This document shows positions 42,014 to 50,436 of a stretch of DNA of 64,000 bases, one piece after another. The notes beneath the pieces are model-generated. The model saw nothing but the letters and a program-made list of their open reading frames with translations, was not told the DNA's origin and searched no databases. Position numbers and translations under genes: made by a program. The DNA comes from Streptomyces sp. SAI-127 (GTDB lineage Bacteria; Actinomycetota; Actinomycetes; Streptomycetales; Streptomycetaceae): assembly GCF_029894425.1 (NCBI RefSeq), contig NZ_JARXYJ010000001.1, positions 8,762,501 to 8,826,500 of the forward strand, written 5' to 3'. Position 1 is the first letter of the stretch. Each line of letters begins with the position of its first letter.

Positions 42014-43882
42014 TCAGGATTCGTCCCCCTCCATGGTGCCCCCGTTCTGCCTGCGGACGGTGCACACGACGAAATGTGTGCCGTTCTTCCAGGGCCCCTC
42101 ACTGGTCCAGGAACCCGCCGTGTAGACGGACGGATCGAAACCGTAGTCGCCGGGCGGCACGGCACGCGCGCACGCCGTGTCCGACTCGGTCCGTGCCTCG
42201 GACAGCGTGACGTCGGGGGCCAGACGGGTGAATCCGAGCACCTGCTCGTCGTGGGAGCCCTCGCAGGAGACCAGCCGGGCGTCCCGGTTGGTGCGCACGT
42301 CCAGACAGTCCCGCCGCTGCATGGTCGCCGTGTCCGCGAACCCCGAGCCCGGCCTGCGATGGCTGCCGATCGGCCCGTACACCGGCCCGTTCCCGCCCAG
42401 CACCAGACACGCGGTGCGCCGTCCCGCCGCCTCGAAGCCCCCGTCGGTCGGCACGACGGCCAGGCCGCGGACGTCCGCGAGCCGGTCCCGGAGCTCCCGC
42501 GTCCGCTCCTCGCACCTCGCCGCCGCCGTCCGCCGCGCCTCGCCGGCCGAGGAGGTCGTCACGAACGCCATCACCTGGCCGTCCAGGGCCGTCCCGCAGG
42601 TGGGGTCCAGCCGCAGCCGAGGGGTTCCCCGGAAACGCTCCGAGCCCGGCCAATCGGCGACGACGCAGTCGCCGTCCCGCAGGGGCCTCGTGAGACCGAC
42701 CGTCTCGCCGTACGGCTGCCGGGAGCCCTGTTGTCCGCCCCCGTCGTCCGACGACCGGTCGGCCATGGCGTACCACACGCCGCCCAGGGACAGCAGCAGT
42801 CCGAGACCGCAGGCGAGGGCGGCCCGCAGGGCGTGCGAGCGCTCCCGCCGCCGGCGGCCGCCCTGCGGCGGCGGAGGCGGGAGCACGAAGGGCGGCTCGC
42901 CCTCGGCGCGGGACCGGTGTCCGTTCGGCGGCGGCCCGGGAGGCGGCACCTGCATCCCGGCCCAGGGCGGCAGGGAACCGAGGTCGGTCTGCGTGCGGAC
43001 GTACGGTTCGGCCTGCGGCGTCACGATCCGCGACAGCGCGGCCTCCGCCTCCGCCGCCGACCATCGCTGCCCCGGATCCTTGGCGAGCAGTGCCTGCAGT
43101 ACGGGACCCAGCGCACCGGCGCGCACGGCGGGCCGCGGCTCCTCCATGACCACCGCGGTCACCTCGGCGAGATGCGACTCCCGCTCGAAGGCGCCCACGC
43201 CCTCCACGGCGTGGTACAGCGTGCAGCCCAGCGAGAACAGGTCGGCGGCCGGGGTGGGCGCTCCGCCCGTGGCCCGCTCGGGCGCCAGATAGCCCGACGT
43301 GCCCACCAGCACCGACGCCAGCGTGTACCGGGTCTCGCCGGCGTCCGGCTGCACGGAGATGCCGTAGTCGGTGAGCAGGACGCGTCCGTACGGTGATCCC
43401 GAGCGGTCCGGCGCCAGCAGGATGTTCGCCGGCTTCACGTCCCGGTGCATCACGCCCCGCTGATGCCCGGCGGTCAGCGCGTCCAGCACGGCGAGGCCGA
43501 TCCGGGCGCACTCCGCCGGGGCGAGCGGTCCGCGGGAGTCGACCAGGTCGCGCAGGTCCACCGCGTGCTCCACGTACTCCATGACGATCCACGGCAGCCC
43601 CTCGTGCTCCAGCACGTCGTGCACGGTCACCACGTGCGGATGGCCGCGCAGCCCCGCCGCGTGCCGGGCCTCCGCGCGGGCCCGTGCCACCCGGGCCTCC
43701 CGCTCGTGGTCCGCCTCCACCGGGTCACGGAACACGATCTCCTTGAGCGCGACCTCACAGTCGAGTCTCTGGTCGTGGGCGAGCCACACATGGCCCATGC
43801 CGCCGCTGCCGAGCGGGTTGAGCAACAGATAGCGGCCGGCGATGACCCGGCCCACTCCCGACATCGGTGATCCTGAAGACAT
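42014..43882 (-). CDS. Membrane Ser/Thr protein kinase, without PASTA domains
   Basis: A 622-residue Hanks-type kinase. Start chosen: ATG 43882 (MSSGSPMSGVGRVIAG); ATG 43864 is equally possible. Kinase parts: GSGGMGHVW (glycine loop), VALKEI (Lys), MHRDVKPANILL (catalytic loop) and TDYGISV (DYG in place of DFG). A Pro-rich juxtamembrane part is followed by one helix near residue 390 (ALRAALACGLGLLLSLGGVW). About 200 extracytoplasmic residues with paired Cys (DCVVADW, CGTALDGQ, DCLDVR) resemble septum-formation-type domains. No PASTA repeats are present; a PASTA lipoprotein is encoded next to it. Confidence 0.94.
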   Translation of the reverse strand: MSSGSPMSGVGRVIAGRYLLLNPLGSGGMGHVWLAHDQRLDCEVALKEIVFRDPVEADHEREARVARARAEARHAAGLRGHPHVVTVHDVLEHEGLPWIVMEYVEHAVDLRDLVDSRGPLAPAECARIGLAVLDALTAGHQRGVMHRDVKPANILLAPDRSGSPYGRVLLTDYGISVQPDAGETRYTLASVLVGTSGYLAPERATGGAPTPAADLFSLGCTLYHAVEGVGAFERESHLAEVTAVVMEEPRPAVRAGALGPVLQALLAKDPGQRWSAAEAEAALSRIVTPQAEPYVRTQTDLGSLPPWAGMQVPPPGPPPNGHRSRAEGEPPFVLPPPPPQGGRRRRERSHALRAALACGLGLLLSLGGVWYAMADRSSDDGGGQQGSRQPYGETVGLTRPLRDGDCVVADWPGSERFRGTPRLRLDPTCGTALDGQVMAFVTTSSAGEARRTAAARCEERTRELRDRLADVRGLAVVPTDGGFEAAGRRTACLVLGGNGPVYGPIGSHRRPGSGFADTATMQRRDCLDVRTNRDARLVSCEGSHDEQVLGFTRLAPDVTLSEARTESDTACARAVPPGDYGFDPSVYTAGSWTSEGPWKNGTHFVVCTVRRQNGGTMEGDES

Positions 43883-43919
43883 CCGGTGACTCTCCGGTTC
43901 TGCGGGTTCCTCGGGGGTG

Positions 43920-45356
43920 CTACGCGGCGACCGTGGTGCTCGGCCCGTCGGTGACGGGCTCACTGGTGGCGGGCTCGGTGGTCACGGGTCCGGTGGTCGC
44001 CGGTTCGCTCGTGGCGGGTGGCGGGGTGGCCGGCCTGGTGGTCACGGGAGCGCTGCTGGGCGGCTCCCTGGTGGCGGGCGCGCTGGTCGTCGCCGGTGGC
44101 GCTGGCGGCGGCGCGCTGCTGGTGACCGGGGCGCCGGTCGGCGGTGAACCGGTCGAAGGCGGTCGGCTCGGCGGACTGCTCGACTTCCCCGGCGACGGCG
44201 AGCCGGGAGCCGTACTCGACGACGGCGGTGAAGAGGACGCCCCGGGCCTGCCGCTCGACGAGGACGGAGGTGGCGAGGAGGACTCGCCGGGCCGTCCGCC
44301 GGACGATCCCGAGGGCCCCGACTTCGGCGGGGTGCTCGTGGGCGGTGTCTTGGCCCCCGAGGAGGGCGGTGGGGGAGTGGTCGTGGGCCCGGTCTCCCCG
44401 CCGGAGGTGCTCGTGCCGCCCCCGGCCACGGTCAGCATCACGTACTGCCCGAACGGCAGCTCCGCCCCCGCGGGCGGGTCGGTCGCCGTGACCCTCGCCC
44501 CGTCGGACGGCACCCCCTGCCCGGCGTACCCGGCCGCCAGCCCGGCGTCGATCAGCTTCCGACTGGCCCGGGCGAAGGTCGTCCCGGTCAGGTCCGGCAC
44601 CGTGCGCCGCTTCTTCGCGTTGAAGGTGGTGTCCTTCTCACCGGTGCTGCCGACCGGACGGCTGATGCCGCGGGCCGGTTCCTGGACGTCGACGAGAGCG
44701 ATCCGTGCCAGCTTCCGCGGAGCGGGCTTCACGGCCACCACCGACTCCCGCTGGTATCCCGCCCACTTCTTGTTGCCGTCCTCGAACTGGACGGAGATCC
44801 GGCCGGTGTCACCCTCGAAGGGCCGCAGTGGATTTCCACACGAGCACTTCACAGCCGGAAGCCCTTGTTCATCGACGAGAATCGAGATTCCCGCCTGGAG
44901 CAAGGAGTTGTACGGGACAGCCTTTTCCTTCTTGTAGTCGTGGTTCTTCACGAGAGTGTCGTGACGCAGCAGAACCGGTGTGAGTCGATCCAGGTATTCC
45001 GGTATCCCGTCCGTGCCGATGTTCAGCACACCGGCCCACGCCTGTGCCTTTTTGTGATTCCTGGGATCGGTGAGGAATCGTTCGAGTTTGGCGACGTCAC
45101 AGATGGTCGGCTGCTCGCTGCCGCCGTACAGACCGGGCGTGTCCCCCTGCTGGAGACTTCCCTGGACGGGCTGCGACCGCACGGTGGTGGCGTCCCTGCC
45201 CAGCCCGCTGTTCTCCTCGAAGAACGGAGCGAGCGAGGGCGCACCGGCGGCGACCGCCCTGACCACCGTCAGTGGATTTCCCTTCTCACAACCGCTCAGC
45301 AGCAGTGAGAAAATCGCCAGGACGGCGATCCTGTGCATAAATGCGCGAAGTGTCAT
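43920..45356 (-). CDS. Lipoprotein with DUF6777-like region, one PASTA domain and a long Pro/Ser/Thr tail
   Basis: A 478-residue lipoprotein. ATG 45356 gives a signal with the lipobox LLLSGC, lipid-modified Cys at 23. Residues ~50-240 form a DUF6777-type region by my reading (ICDVAKLERFLTDPRNHKKA, then a CSCGNP loop). A single PASTA domain follows (RRTVPDLTGTTFARASRKLI), up to about residue 320. The last ~155 residues are Thr/Ser/Pro/Glu repeats like TTSEPATTGPVTTEPA, probably wall-spanning. It ends 37 bases before the kinase ATG, so the pair is one operon. PASTA domains bind muropeptides or beta-lactams in other proteins. Confidence 0.88.
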   Translation of the reverse strand: MTLRAFMHRIAVLAIFSLLLSGCEKGNPLTVVRAVAAGAPSLAPFFEENSGLGRDATTVRSQPVQGSLQQGDTPGLYGGSEQPTICDVAKLERFLTDPRNHKKAQAWAGVLNIGTDGIPEYLDRLTPVLLRHDTLVKNHDYKKEKAVPYNSLLQAGISILVDEQGLPAVKCSCGNPLRPFEGDTGRISVQFEDGNKKWAGYQRESVVAVKPAPRKLARIALVDVQEPARGISRPVGSTGEKDTTFNAKKRRTVPDLTGTTFARASRKLIDAGLAAGYAGQGVPSDGARVTATDPPAGAELPFGQYVMLTVAGGGTSTSGGETGPTTTPPPPSSGAKTPPTSTPPKSGPSGSSGGRPGESSSPPPSSSSGRPGASSSPPSSSTAPGSPSPGKSSSPPSRPPSTGSPPTGAPVTSSAPPPAPPATTSAPATREPPSSAPVTTRPATPPPATSEPATTGPVTTEPATSEPVTDGPSTTVAA

Positions 45357-45426
45357 GACCGCTCCCCCCGGCGGCGGTTCCCCCAACGCGCTTCATGCTA
45401 CTGAATGCTTCGGAAAGGCGAAGCCT

Positions 45427-46377
45427 TTAACGCCCGCGTGCGTTCAATGAGGCCAAATACGCGTTGTACGCCTCGAGATCCCTGTCGCCGTCGCGGTCGG
45501 CGGCCCGGTCCGTGCGCTTGGCCTGCCGCTGTTCGGAGCCGTACCACTGGAACAGCAGTGCGATCAGCACCAGCACGGAGGGAATCTCGCTGAACGCCCA
45601 GGCGATACCGCCGGCGTAGTTCTGGTCGGAGAGCGCGTCGATGCCGAGCGAGGCGGGCGGGTTCTTGAACGTCTCCACCATGGGCTCGGACGCCATCATC
45701 AGCGCGATGCCGAAGAAGGCGTGGAACGGCATCCCGGCGAACAGCTCCAGCATCCGCATCAGATACCCGGGGCGCTGCGGTCCCGGATCGACGCCGATGA
45801 TCGGCCAGAAGAAGACGACACCGACGGCGAGGAAGTGCACCATCATCGCGATGTGGCCGGTCTTCGACCCCATCAGGAAGTCGAAGATCGGCGTGAAGTA
45901 CAGCGCGTACAGGCTCGCGATGAACAGCGGAATGGTGAACGCCGGGTGCGTGATGATCCGCATGTACCGGCTGTGCAGCACGGCGAGCAGCAGCTCACGG
46001 GGTCCCTTGCGCCCCTTGCCCGCGACCGGCAGCGCCCGAAGTGCCAGGGTCACCGGGGCGCCGAGCAGGATGAGGATCGGCGACAGCATGCTGATCACCA
46101 TGTGCTGCACCATGTGCACGCTGAACATGACCATTCCGTAGTCGTTCAGCCCGGTGCACATCATCAGCGCTATGGACAGCACACCGGCCACATAGGAAAC
46201 GGTCCGCCCCACCGACCACGCGTCCCCCCGGCGCCGCAGCCGCACGACTCCCCACGTGTAGAGACCGAGCGCAAGGAGGCAGGCGACGAGGAAGAAGGGG
46301 TCGGCCGACCACTGAAGCCCTCGTCCCAGCGTGAACGGCGCCAGGTCGTGGGTCATGCCGTGCCCGCTGTGGTCCAT
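45427..46377 (-). CDS. Cytochrome c oxidase assembly protein, CtaG-like
   Basis: A 316-residue membrane protein with about seven helices. The start is ATG 46377 (MDHSGHGMTHD, His/Met-rich, with AGGAG upstream). Conserved parts: HMVQHMVISMLSPILILLGAP, HPAFTIPLFIASLYALYFTP, HFLAVGVVFFWPIIGVDP and PFHAFFGIALMMASEP, all with membrane His typical of the Bacillus CtaG/caa3 assembly family. It probably takes part in copper delivery to the terminal oxidase. The C-terminal NAYLASLNARGR is cytoplasmic. It follows pfkA but is separated by a terminator. Confidence 0.9.
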   Translation of the reverse strand: MDHSGHGMTHDLAPFTLGRGLQWSADPFFLVACLLALGLYTWGVVRLRRRGDAWSVGRTVSYVAGVLSIALMMCTGLNDYGMVMFSVHMVQHMVISMLSPILILLGAPVTLALRALPVAGKGRKGPRELLLAVLHSRYMRIITHPAFTIPLFIASLYALYFTPIFDFLMGSKTGHIAMMVHFLAVGVVFFWPIIGVDPGPQRPGYLMRMLELFAGMPFHAFFGIALMMASEPMVETFKNPPASLGIDALSDQNYAGGIAWAFSEIPSVLVLIALLFQWYGSEQRQAKRTDRAADRDGDRDLEAYNAYLASLNARGR

Positions 46378-46434
46378 CGCGGCGGCTCCTGATTCGTGGG
46401 GGTTGTACGAGTCTGTCCGCCCCAGACTAAGACT

Positions 46435-46462
46435 GCCCCCGGTCACCTCTCGGACCGGGGGC
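46435..46462 (-). terminator. Terminator of pfkA
   Basis: GCCCCCGGTC pairs perfectly with GACCGGGGGC across an 8-base loop, beginning 18 bases after the pfkA stop on the minus strand. No T tract follows. The downstream CtaG-like gene should have its own promoter. Confidence 0.82.
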
Positions 46463-46480
46463 ACACAACCGCCGTACGAC

Positions 46481-47506
46481 CTAGAGCACGCACTCCGCCT
46501 CGGCGTACCGGTCCTCCGGCACCGTCTTCAGCGTCTCGACCGCCTCCGCCAGCGGCACCATCACGATGTCGGTCCCCTGCAGAGCCGTCATGTGACCGAA
46601 CTCCCCACGGTGCACGGCCTCCACCGCATGCCATCCGAACCGGGTGGCGAGGACGCGGTCGTACGCGGTCGGCGTACCACCCCGCTGCACATGCCCCAGG
46701 ATGACCGGCCGGGCTTCCTTCCCCAGCCGCTCCTCCAGCTCGATCGACAGCTGACGGGCGATCCCGGCGAAGCGCTCGTGCCCGTAGATGTCCTTGGCGC
46801 CCTCGTCGAAGGCCATGGAGCCGGGCGCCGGCTTGGCCCCCTCCGCGGCGACGACGATCGCGAACCGCTTGCCCGCCTCGAACCGCTCCCCGACCCGGCG
46901 GGCCAGCTCCTCGATGTCGAAGGGCCGTTCCGGCACGACGATGGCGTGCGCACCGGCCGCCATCCCGGAGTGCAGCGCTATCCAGCCGGTGTGCCGCCCC
47001 ATGACCTCGACGACGAGCACCCGCTGGTGGGACTCGGCGGTGGTCTTGAGCCGGTCGAGAGCCTCCGTCGCGACCCCTACCGCGGTGTCGAACCCGAAGG
47101 TGACATCGGTGACCGCGATGTCGTTGTCGATGGTCTTGGGCACGCCCACGACGGGCAGGCCGGCGTCCGACATCAGCCGGGCGGCCTTGAGCGTGCCCTC
47201 ACCGCCGATGGGAATGATCGCGTCGAGCCCGAGCTCCTCGACATGCCCCTTGGCCCGCTCCACGCCGTCCCGCAGATGCGAGGGCTGGACCCGGGAGGAG
47301 CCGAGGATGGTGCCGCCGCGGGCCAGGATGCCGCCCACCGCGTCGAGGTCGAGCTTGAGGTAGTCGCACTCCAGGAGGCCCTTCCAGCCGTCCCGGAAAC
47401 CGATGACCTCGTCGCCGTGGTCGGCGACGGCACGGTGCACGACGGACCGGATGACGGCGTTCAGGCCGGGGCAGTCGCCGCCGGACGTGAGGACACCAAT
47501 GCGCAT
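46481..47506 (-). CDS. pfkA: 6-phosphofructokinase PfkA
   Basis: A 341-residue enzyme that phosphorylates fructose 6-phosphate at C1. It opens with MRIGVLTSGGDCPGLNAVIR. IGGEGTLKAARLM carries the Gly that marks ATP rather than pyrophosphate use. PKTIDNDIAVTDVTFGFDT contains the catalytic Asp, and VEVMGRHTGWIALHSG the substrate site. Length and the GGEGT motif fit the ATP-dependent group-III PFK of actinomycetes. Start ATG 47506. The enzyme acts in the cytoplasm in glycolysis. Confidence 0.97.
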   Translation of the reverse strand: MRIGVLTSGGDCPGLNAVIRSVVHRAVADHGDEVIGFRDGWKGLLECDYLKLDLDAVGGILARGGTILGSSRVQPSHLRDGVERAKGHVEELGLDAIIPIGGEGTLKAARLMSDAGLPVVGVPKTIDNDIAVTDVTFGFDTAVGVATEALDRLKTTAESHQRVLVVEVMGRHTGWIALHSGMAAGAHAIVVPERPFDIEELARRVGERFEAGKRFAIVVAAEGAKPAPGSMAFDEGAKDIYGHERFAGIARQLSIELEERLGKEARPVILGHVQRGGTPTAYDRVLATRFGWHAVEAVHRGEFGHMTALQGTDIVMVPLAEAVETLKTVPEDRYAEAECVL

Positions 47507-47628
47507 AGCCGGAAAAACCCTCTCACCGAATCAACGTGGGTCGGGTCCGGACCACGTCGTCCGGCTCGAACCCCGCCACCCTAGCGGCACAGGGGGGCGG
47601 GGCCGTAGCACGCGTCCGCCTGCTGGAC

Positions 47629-47652
47629 GAGTCCGCTCACCTGTGCGGACTC
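47629..47652. terminator. Candidate terminator of murT-gatD
   Basis: GAGTCCGC and GCGGACTC form perfect 8-base arms with an 8-base loop, about 50 bases downstream of the gatD stop on the minus strand. It could also be a leader structure for pfkA. Confidence 0.5.
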
Positions 47653-47703
47653 CTTGTCAGACGGGCTGGTGACAGACGTCTGGAACCGAGGTGAACTTCC
47701 TGC

Positions 47704-48432
47704 TCAGGCGGGCTGCTGAGCGGCCGTGATGCGCTCGTTGCGCAGGGCCTCGTACCAGCGGTCGTCGGTCGGCGGCAGCGCGTTCACGTCGAGCGCGAGC
47801 TTCAGCAGCAGGTCGGCGATGAGCGGGTTGCGCGCGAGCACGGGTCCGTGCATGTACGTACCGAAGACCGTGTCGTTGTACGCCCCCTCCGTACCGTCCC
47901 CGGTGCCATTGCCCTTGCCCAGCTTGACGTTGGCGAACGGACGGGCGGTGGGGCCGAGGTGGGTGACGCCCTGGTGGTTCTCGAAGCCGGTCAGCGGGGG
48001 CAGGCCGAGGCGCGGGTCGATGTCGGCGAGCACGTCACCGACGCAGCGCTCGCCCTCACCGCGCACGGAGACCACGTCGAGCAGGCCGAGGCCGGGCTCG
48101 CGCTGGCCGAGGTCGTTGATGAACTCGTGGCCGAGGATCTGGTAGCCGGCGCACACCGAGAAGACGATCGCGCCGTTGCCGACGGCCCGGTGCAGACCGC
48201 CGTCCCGGCGCAGCCGCTCGGCCGCGAGCCGCTGCGGCCGGTCCTCGCCGCCGCCGATCAGGTAGATGTCGCCGGAGGTCGGGATCGGCTGGTCGCTGCG
48301 CACGTCCAGCCGGGCCACGTCGAGGCCCCGCTGACGGGCCCGGCGTTCGATGACGAGGGCGTTGCCCTGGTCGCCGTAGGTGCTGAGCAGGTCGGGGTAG
48401 ATCCAGACGATCCGCAGGCTGTTGTCGCTCAC
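47704..48432 (-). CDS. gatD: Lipid II glutaminyl amidotransferase subunit GatD
   Basis: A 242-residue class-I glutamine amidotransferase-like protein. GTG 48432 follows AGGGGAC. The catalytic Cys lies in IVFSVCAGYQILG, the His in TYMHGPVLARNP, and YPDLLSTYGDQGNALVI is the typical GatD start. It releases ammonia from glutamine for MurT, which amidates the alpha-carboxyl of D-Glu in lipid II. It starts 16 bases after murT on the same strand, so the two are one unit. Confidence 0.95.
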   Translation of the reverse strand: MSDNSLRIVWIYPDLLSTYGDQGNALVIERRARQRGLDVARLDVRSDQPIPTSGDIYLIGGGEDRPQRLAAERLRRDGGLHRAVGNGAIVFSVCAGYQILGHEFINDLGQREPGLGLLDVVSVRGEGERCVGDVLADIDPRLGLPPLTGFENHQGVTHLGPTARPFANVKLGKGNGTGDGTEGAYNDTVFGTYMHGPVLARNPLIADLLLKLALDVNALPPTDDRWYEALRNERITAAQQPA

Positions 48433-48448
48433 AAAAGTCCCCTGTGTC

Positions 48449-49687
48449 TCAGTTGCCGACGCGGCGGCGCAGGTCCTGGAAGGCGGTGTAGTTCGCGATG
48501 ACCTCGATACGGCCGTGCGGGCTCATCTGCACGGCCTGGTCGAGGTTGTCGCAGACCTGGAAGTTCTGGTTCGCGACCTCGAGTCGCACCGCGAGGTCCA
48601 GCTTCCGGTCGCCGATCACGCAGATCGGGTGGCCGGTGAGGCGGGTGTAGTCGACGTCCCACAGCCAGGAGGTGTCGGTGCCGTCGGCGCCGCGGGCGTT
48701 GACGGAGAGGATCACCGGGGTGGGCGGCGGGTCGATCAGGCTGAACGTTTCGAGCCAGCCGGCCGGGTTCTTCGCGAGCAGCAGGCGCAGGTCGCGCTGC
48801 TGGAACTGGACGACGTCGTAGCGCCCCGCCACGGCCTGCACCTGGTACATGCGTTCCAGGGCGACCTGCGGCGGCACGCCGAAGACGGCGGCCACGGCGG
48901 CGGAGGAAGCCGCGTTGGCCTTGTTGGCGCGGCCGGGCAGCTGGAGGTGGATGGGCCAGGCGGAGCCGTGCGGGTCGAGCACATGGTCGCCGGACAGGGC
49001 CCAGCTCGGCGTGGGGCGCCGGAACCCGCACTCGCCGCAGAACCAGTCGTCGCCCGGCCGCTGCATCACACCACCGCAGGACGGGCACGACCAGGCGTCG
49101 TCCTTCCACATCTGTCCGGCGGCGACCCAGATGACGTTGGGGGAGGAGGAGGCGGCCCACACGACGAGCGGGTCGTCGGCGTTGGCGACCACGACGGCCT
49201 TCGAACCTGCGAGCCCCTCGCGCCAGTTCTCCGCGAGCATGCGGGTCTCGGCGGCGCGGTCGAGCTGGTCGCGGGAGAGGTTCAGCAGGGCGATGCACTT
49301 GGGGTCGGTGTCGCGGGCCACGCCCGCGAGGTACTTCTCGTCGACCTCGATGACGCCGTACCGGGCGTCCGAGCCACCCGCGAGGGCGGAGGTGATGCCG
49401 GCCGGCATGTTGGCGCCGAGGGCGTTGGAGACGACGGGCCCGGCGGCGCCCAGTGCCTCCGCGATCAGCCGGGTGGTGGTGGTCTTTCCGTTGGTCGCCG
49501 AGACGAGGACGACGTCCAGGTTCTGGGCGAGCCGGGCAAGAAGGTCGGGGTCGAGTTTGAGGGCCACCCGGCCGCCGATGACCGAACCGCTGCCGCGACC
49601 CGCGGCTCGGGATGCCGCCGCGACGGCCTTGCCCGCCGTCACGGCCAGCTTGGCCCGCGGCGAGAGCGGGTCCGAGTTGCCTGTCAT
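48449..49687 (-). CDS. murT: Lipid II isoglutaminyl synthase subunit MurT
   Basis: A 412-residue Mur-ligase-like protein. The P-loop VSATNGKTTTTR is near residue 65. Unlike MurC-F it carries a ribbon zinc finger (SCPSCGG and FCGECGF), which is specific to MurT. The DUF1727 part at the C-terminus contains FSLIDPPPTPVILSVNARGADG. It activates the D-Glu carboxylate of lipid II with ATP, and GatD supplies ammonia. ATG 49687 follows AGGAGGA at a long spacing of 10 bases. It is divergent from def. Confidence 0.95.
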   Translation of the reverse strand: MTGNSDPLSPRAKLAVTAGKAVAAASRAAGRGSGSVIGGRVALKLDPDLLARLAQNLDVVLVSATNGKTTTTRLIAEALGAAGPVVSNALGANMPAGITSALAGGSDARYGVIEVDEKYLAGVARDTDPKCIALLNLSRDQLDRAAETRMLAENWREGLAGSKAVVVANADDPLVVWAASSSPNVIWVAAGQMWKDDAWSCPSCGGVMQRPGDDWFCGECGFRRPTPSWALSGDHVLDPHGSAWPIHLQLPGRANKANAASSAAVAAVFGVPPQVALERMYQVQAVAGRYDVVQFQQRDLRLLLAKNPAGWLETFSLIDPPPTPVILSVNARGADGTDTSWLWDVDYTRLTGHPICVIGDRKLDLAVRLEVANQNFQVCDNLDQAVQMSPHGRIEVIANYTAFQDLRRRVGN

Positions 49688-49786
49688 CAGATCTCGATCC
49701 TCCTTGCGTACGCGCCGCGCCTCAGCCTCCGGCCACGTGGTGTGGACCTCAGCCTATCGAGATCCGTAAGCACTCCCGAATCGCCG

Positions 49787-49792
49787 TACCCT
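49787..49792 (+). promoter_or_regulatory. -10 element of a leaderless def transcript
   Basis: TACCCT lies 7 bases before the def ATG at 49800, with no ribosome site between. Transcription probably begins at the A of ATG. The -35 is weak (CCGTAA). Confidence 0.45.
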
Positions 49793-49799
49793 TGCGGCC

Positions 49800-50354
49800 A
49801 TGCGAAACGGCTCGATTCCGGGCACGCGGGGGCGCGTCCGCGCGCTCACCCTGCTCGGCACCCCGGTGTTGCACACACCCTGCGAGGACGTCACGGACTT
49901 CGGCCCCGAACTGGCGACCTTGGTCGAGGACTTGTTCGCGACGATGTACGCATCCGAGGGTGTGGGCCTCGCCGCCAACCAGATCGGCCTGCCGTTGCGC
50001 GTCTTCGTCTACGACTGCCCGGACGACGAGGAGGTCCGTCACCTGGGACATGTGGTGAACCCACGCCTGGTGGAGGTGGACGGTGTGGTGCTGAGGGGCC
50101 CCGAGGGCTGTCTGTCGTTGCCGGGCCTGGAGGCGGGAACGGAACGTCACGACCACGCGGTGGTGGAGGGCTTCACGATGGCGGGAGACCCGATCACGAT
50201 CCACGGCACGGGCTTCTTCGCGAGGTGCCTACAGCACGAGATGGACCACATGGAGGGCAAGGTCTACGCGGACCGTGTGAAGGGACGACGCCACCGCAGG
50301 CTGATGCGACAAGTAGGGCGGGCCTCTTGGAGCAGGGGGACTGGTCCGGCCTGA
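49800..50354 (+). CDS. def: Peptide deformylase Def
   Basis: A 184-residue metalloenzyme that removes the formyl group from new N-termini. Motif 1 is EGVGLAANQIG, motif 2 PEGCLSLPG with the metal Cys, and motif 3 LQHEMDHMEG with the two metal His and catalytic Glu. The C-terminal ~22 residues (RRHRRLMRQVGRASWSRGTG) extend past the domain in a basic tail that runs into the repeat at 50355. Streptomyces carry several def paralogues; this one sits apart from fmt, so it is probably accessory. ATG 49800. Confidence 0.95.
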   Translation: MRNGSIPGTRGRVRALTLLGTPVLHTPCEDVTDFGPELATLVEDLFATMYASEGVGLAANQIGLPLRVFVYDCPDDEEVRHLGHVVNPRLVEVDGVVLRGPEGCLSLPGLEAGTERHDHAVVEGFTMAGDPITIHGTGFFARCLQHEMDHMEGKVYADRVKGRRHRRLMRQVGRASWSRGTGPA

Positions 50355-50428
50355 AGGGGCGCGGGGCTGTATCGATCTGCGGCTCCGCCGCGTGGGCGCG
50401 ACCGGCCCCCACGAACCCGCAGCCGACC
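50355..50428. repeat. Streptomyces GGGGCGCGGGG interspersed repeat, long form
   Basis: It opens AGGGGCGCGGGGCTGTATCG, continues through a GCGGC-TCC-GCCGC stem, and ends in GGGCGCGACCGGCCCCCAC and ACCCGCAGCCGACC. Both ends match the shorter copy at 25829. It fills the whole gap between def and the convergent TetR gene. I recognise the type from other Streptomyces intergenic regions. Confidence 0.78.
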
Positions 50429-50436
50429 GACGACCG

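Noticed and set aside
43920..44400. Thr/Ser/Pro repeats as a possible CRISPR or satellite array
   Set aside because: The repeats are short, imperfect and in frame with the lipoprotein; they encode its wall-spanning tail.
45070..45450. Plus-strand frame opposite the PASTA lipoprotein start
   Set aside because: No ribosome site, no domains; the lipobox on the minus strand is convincing.
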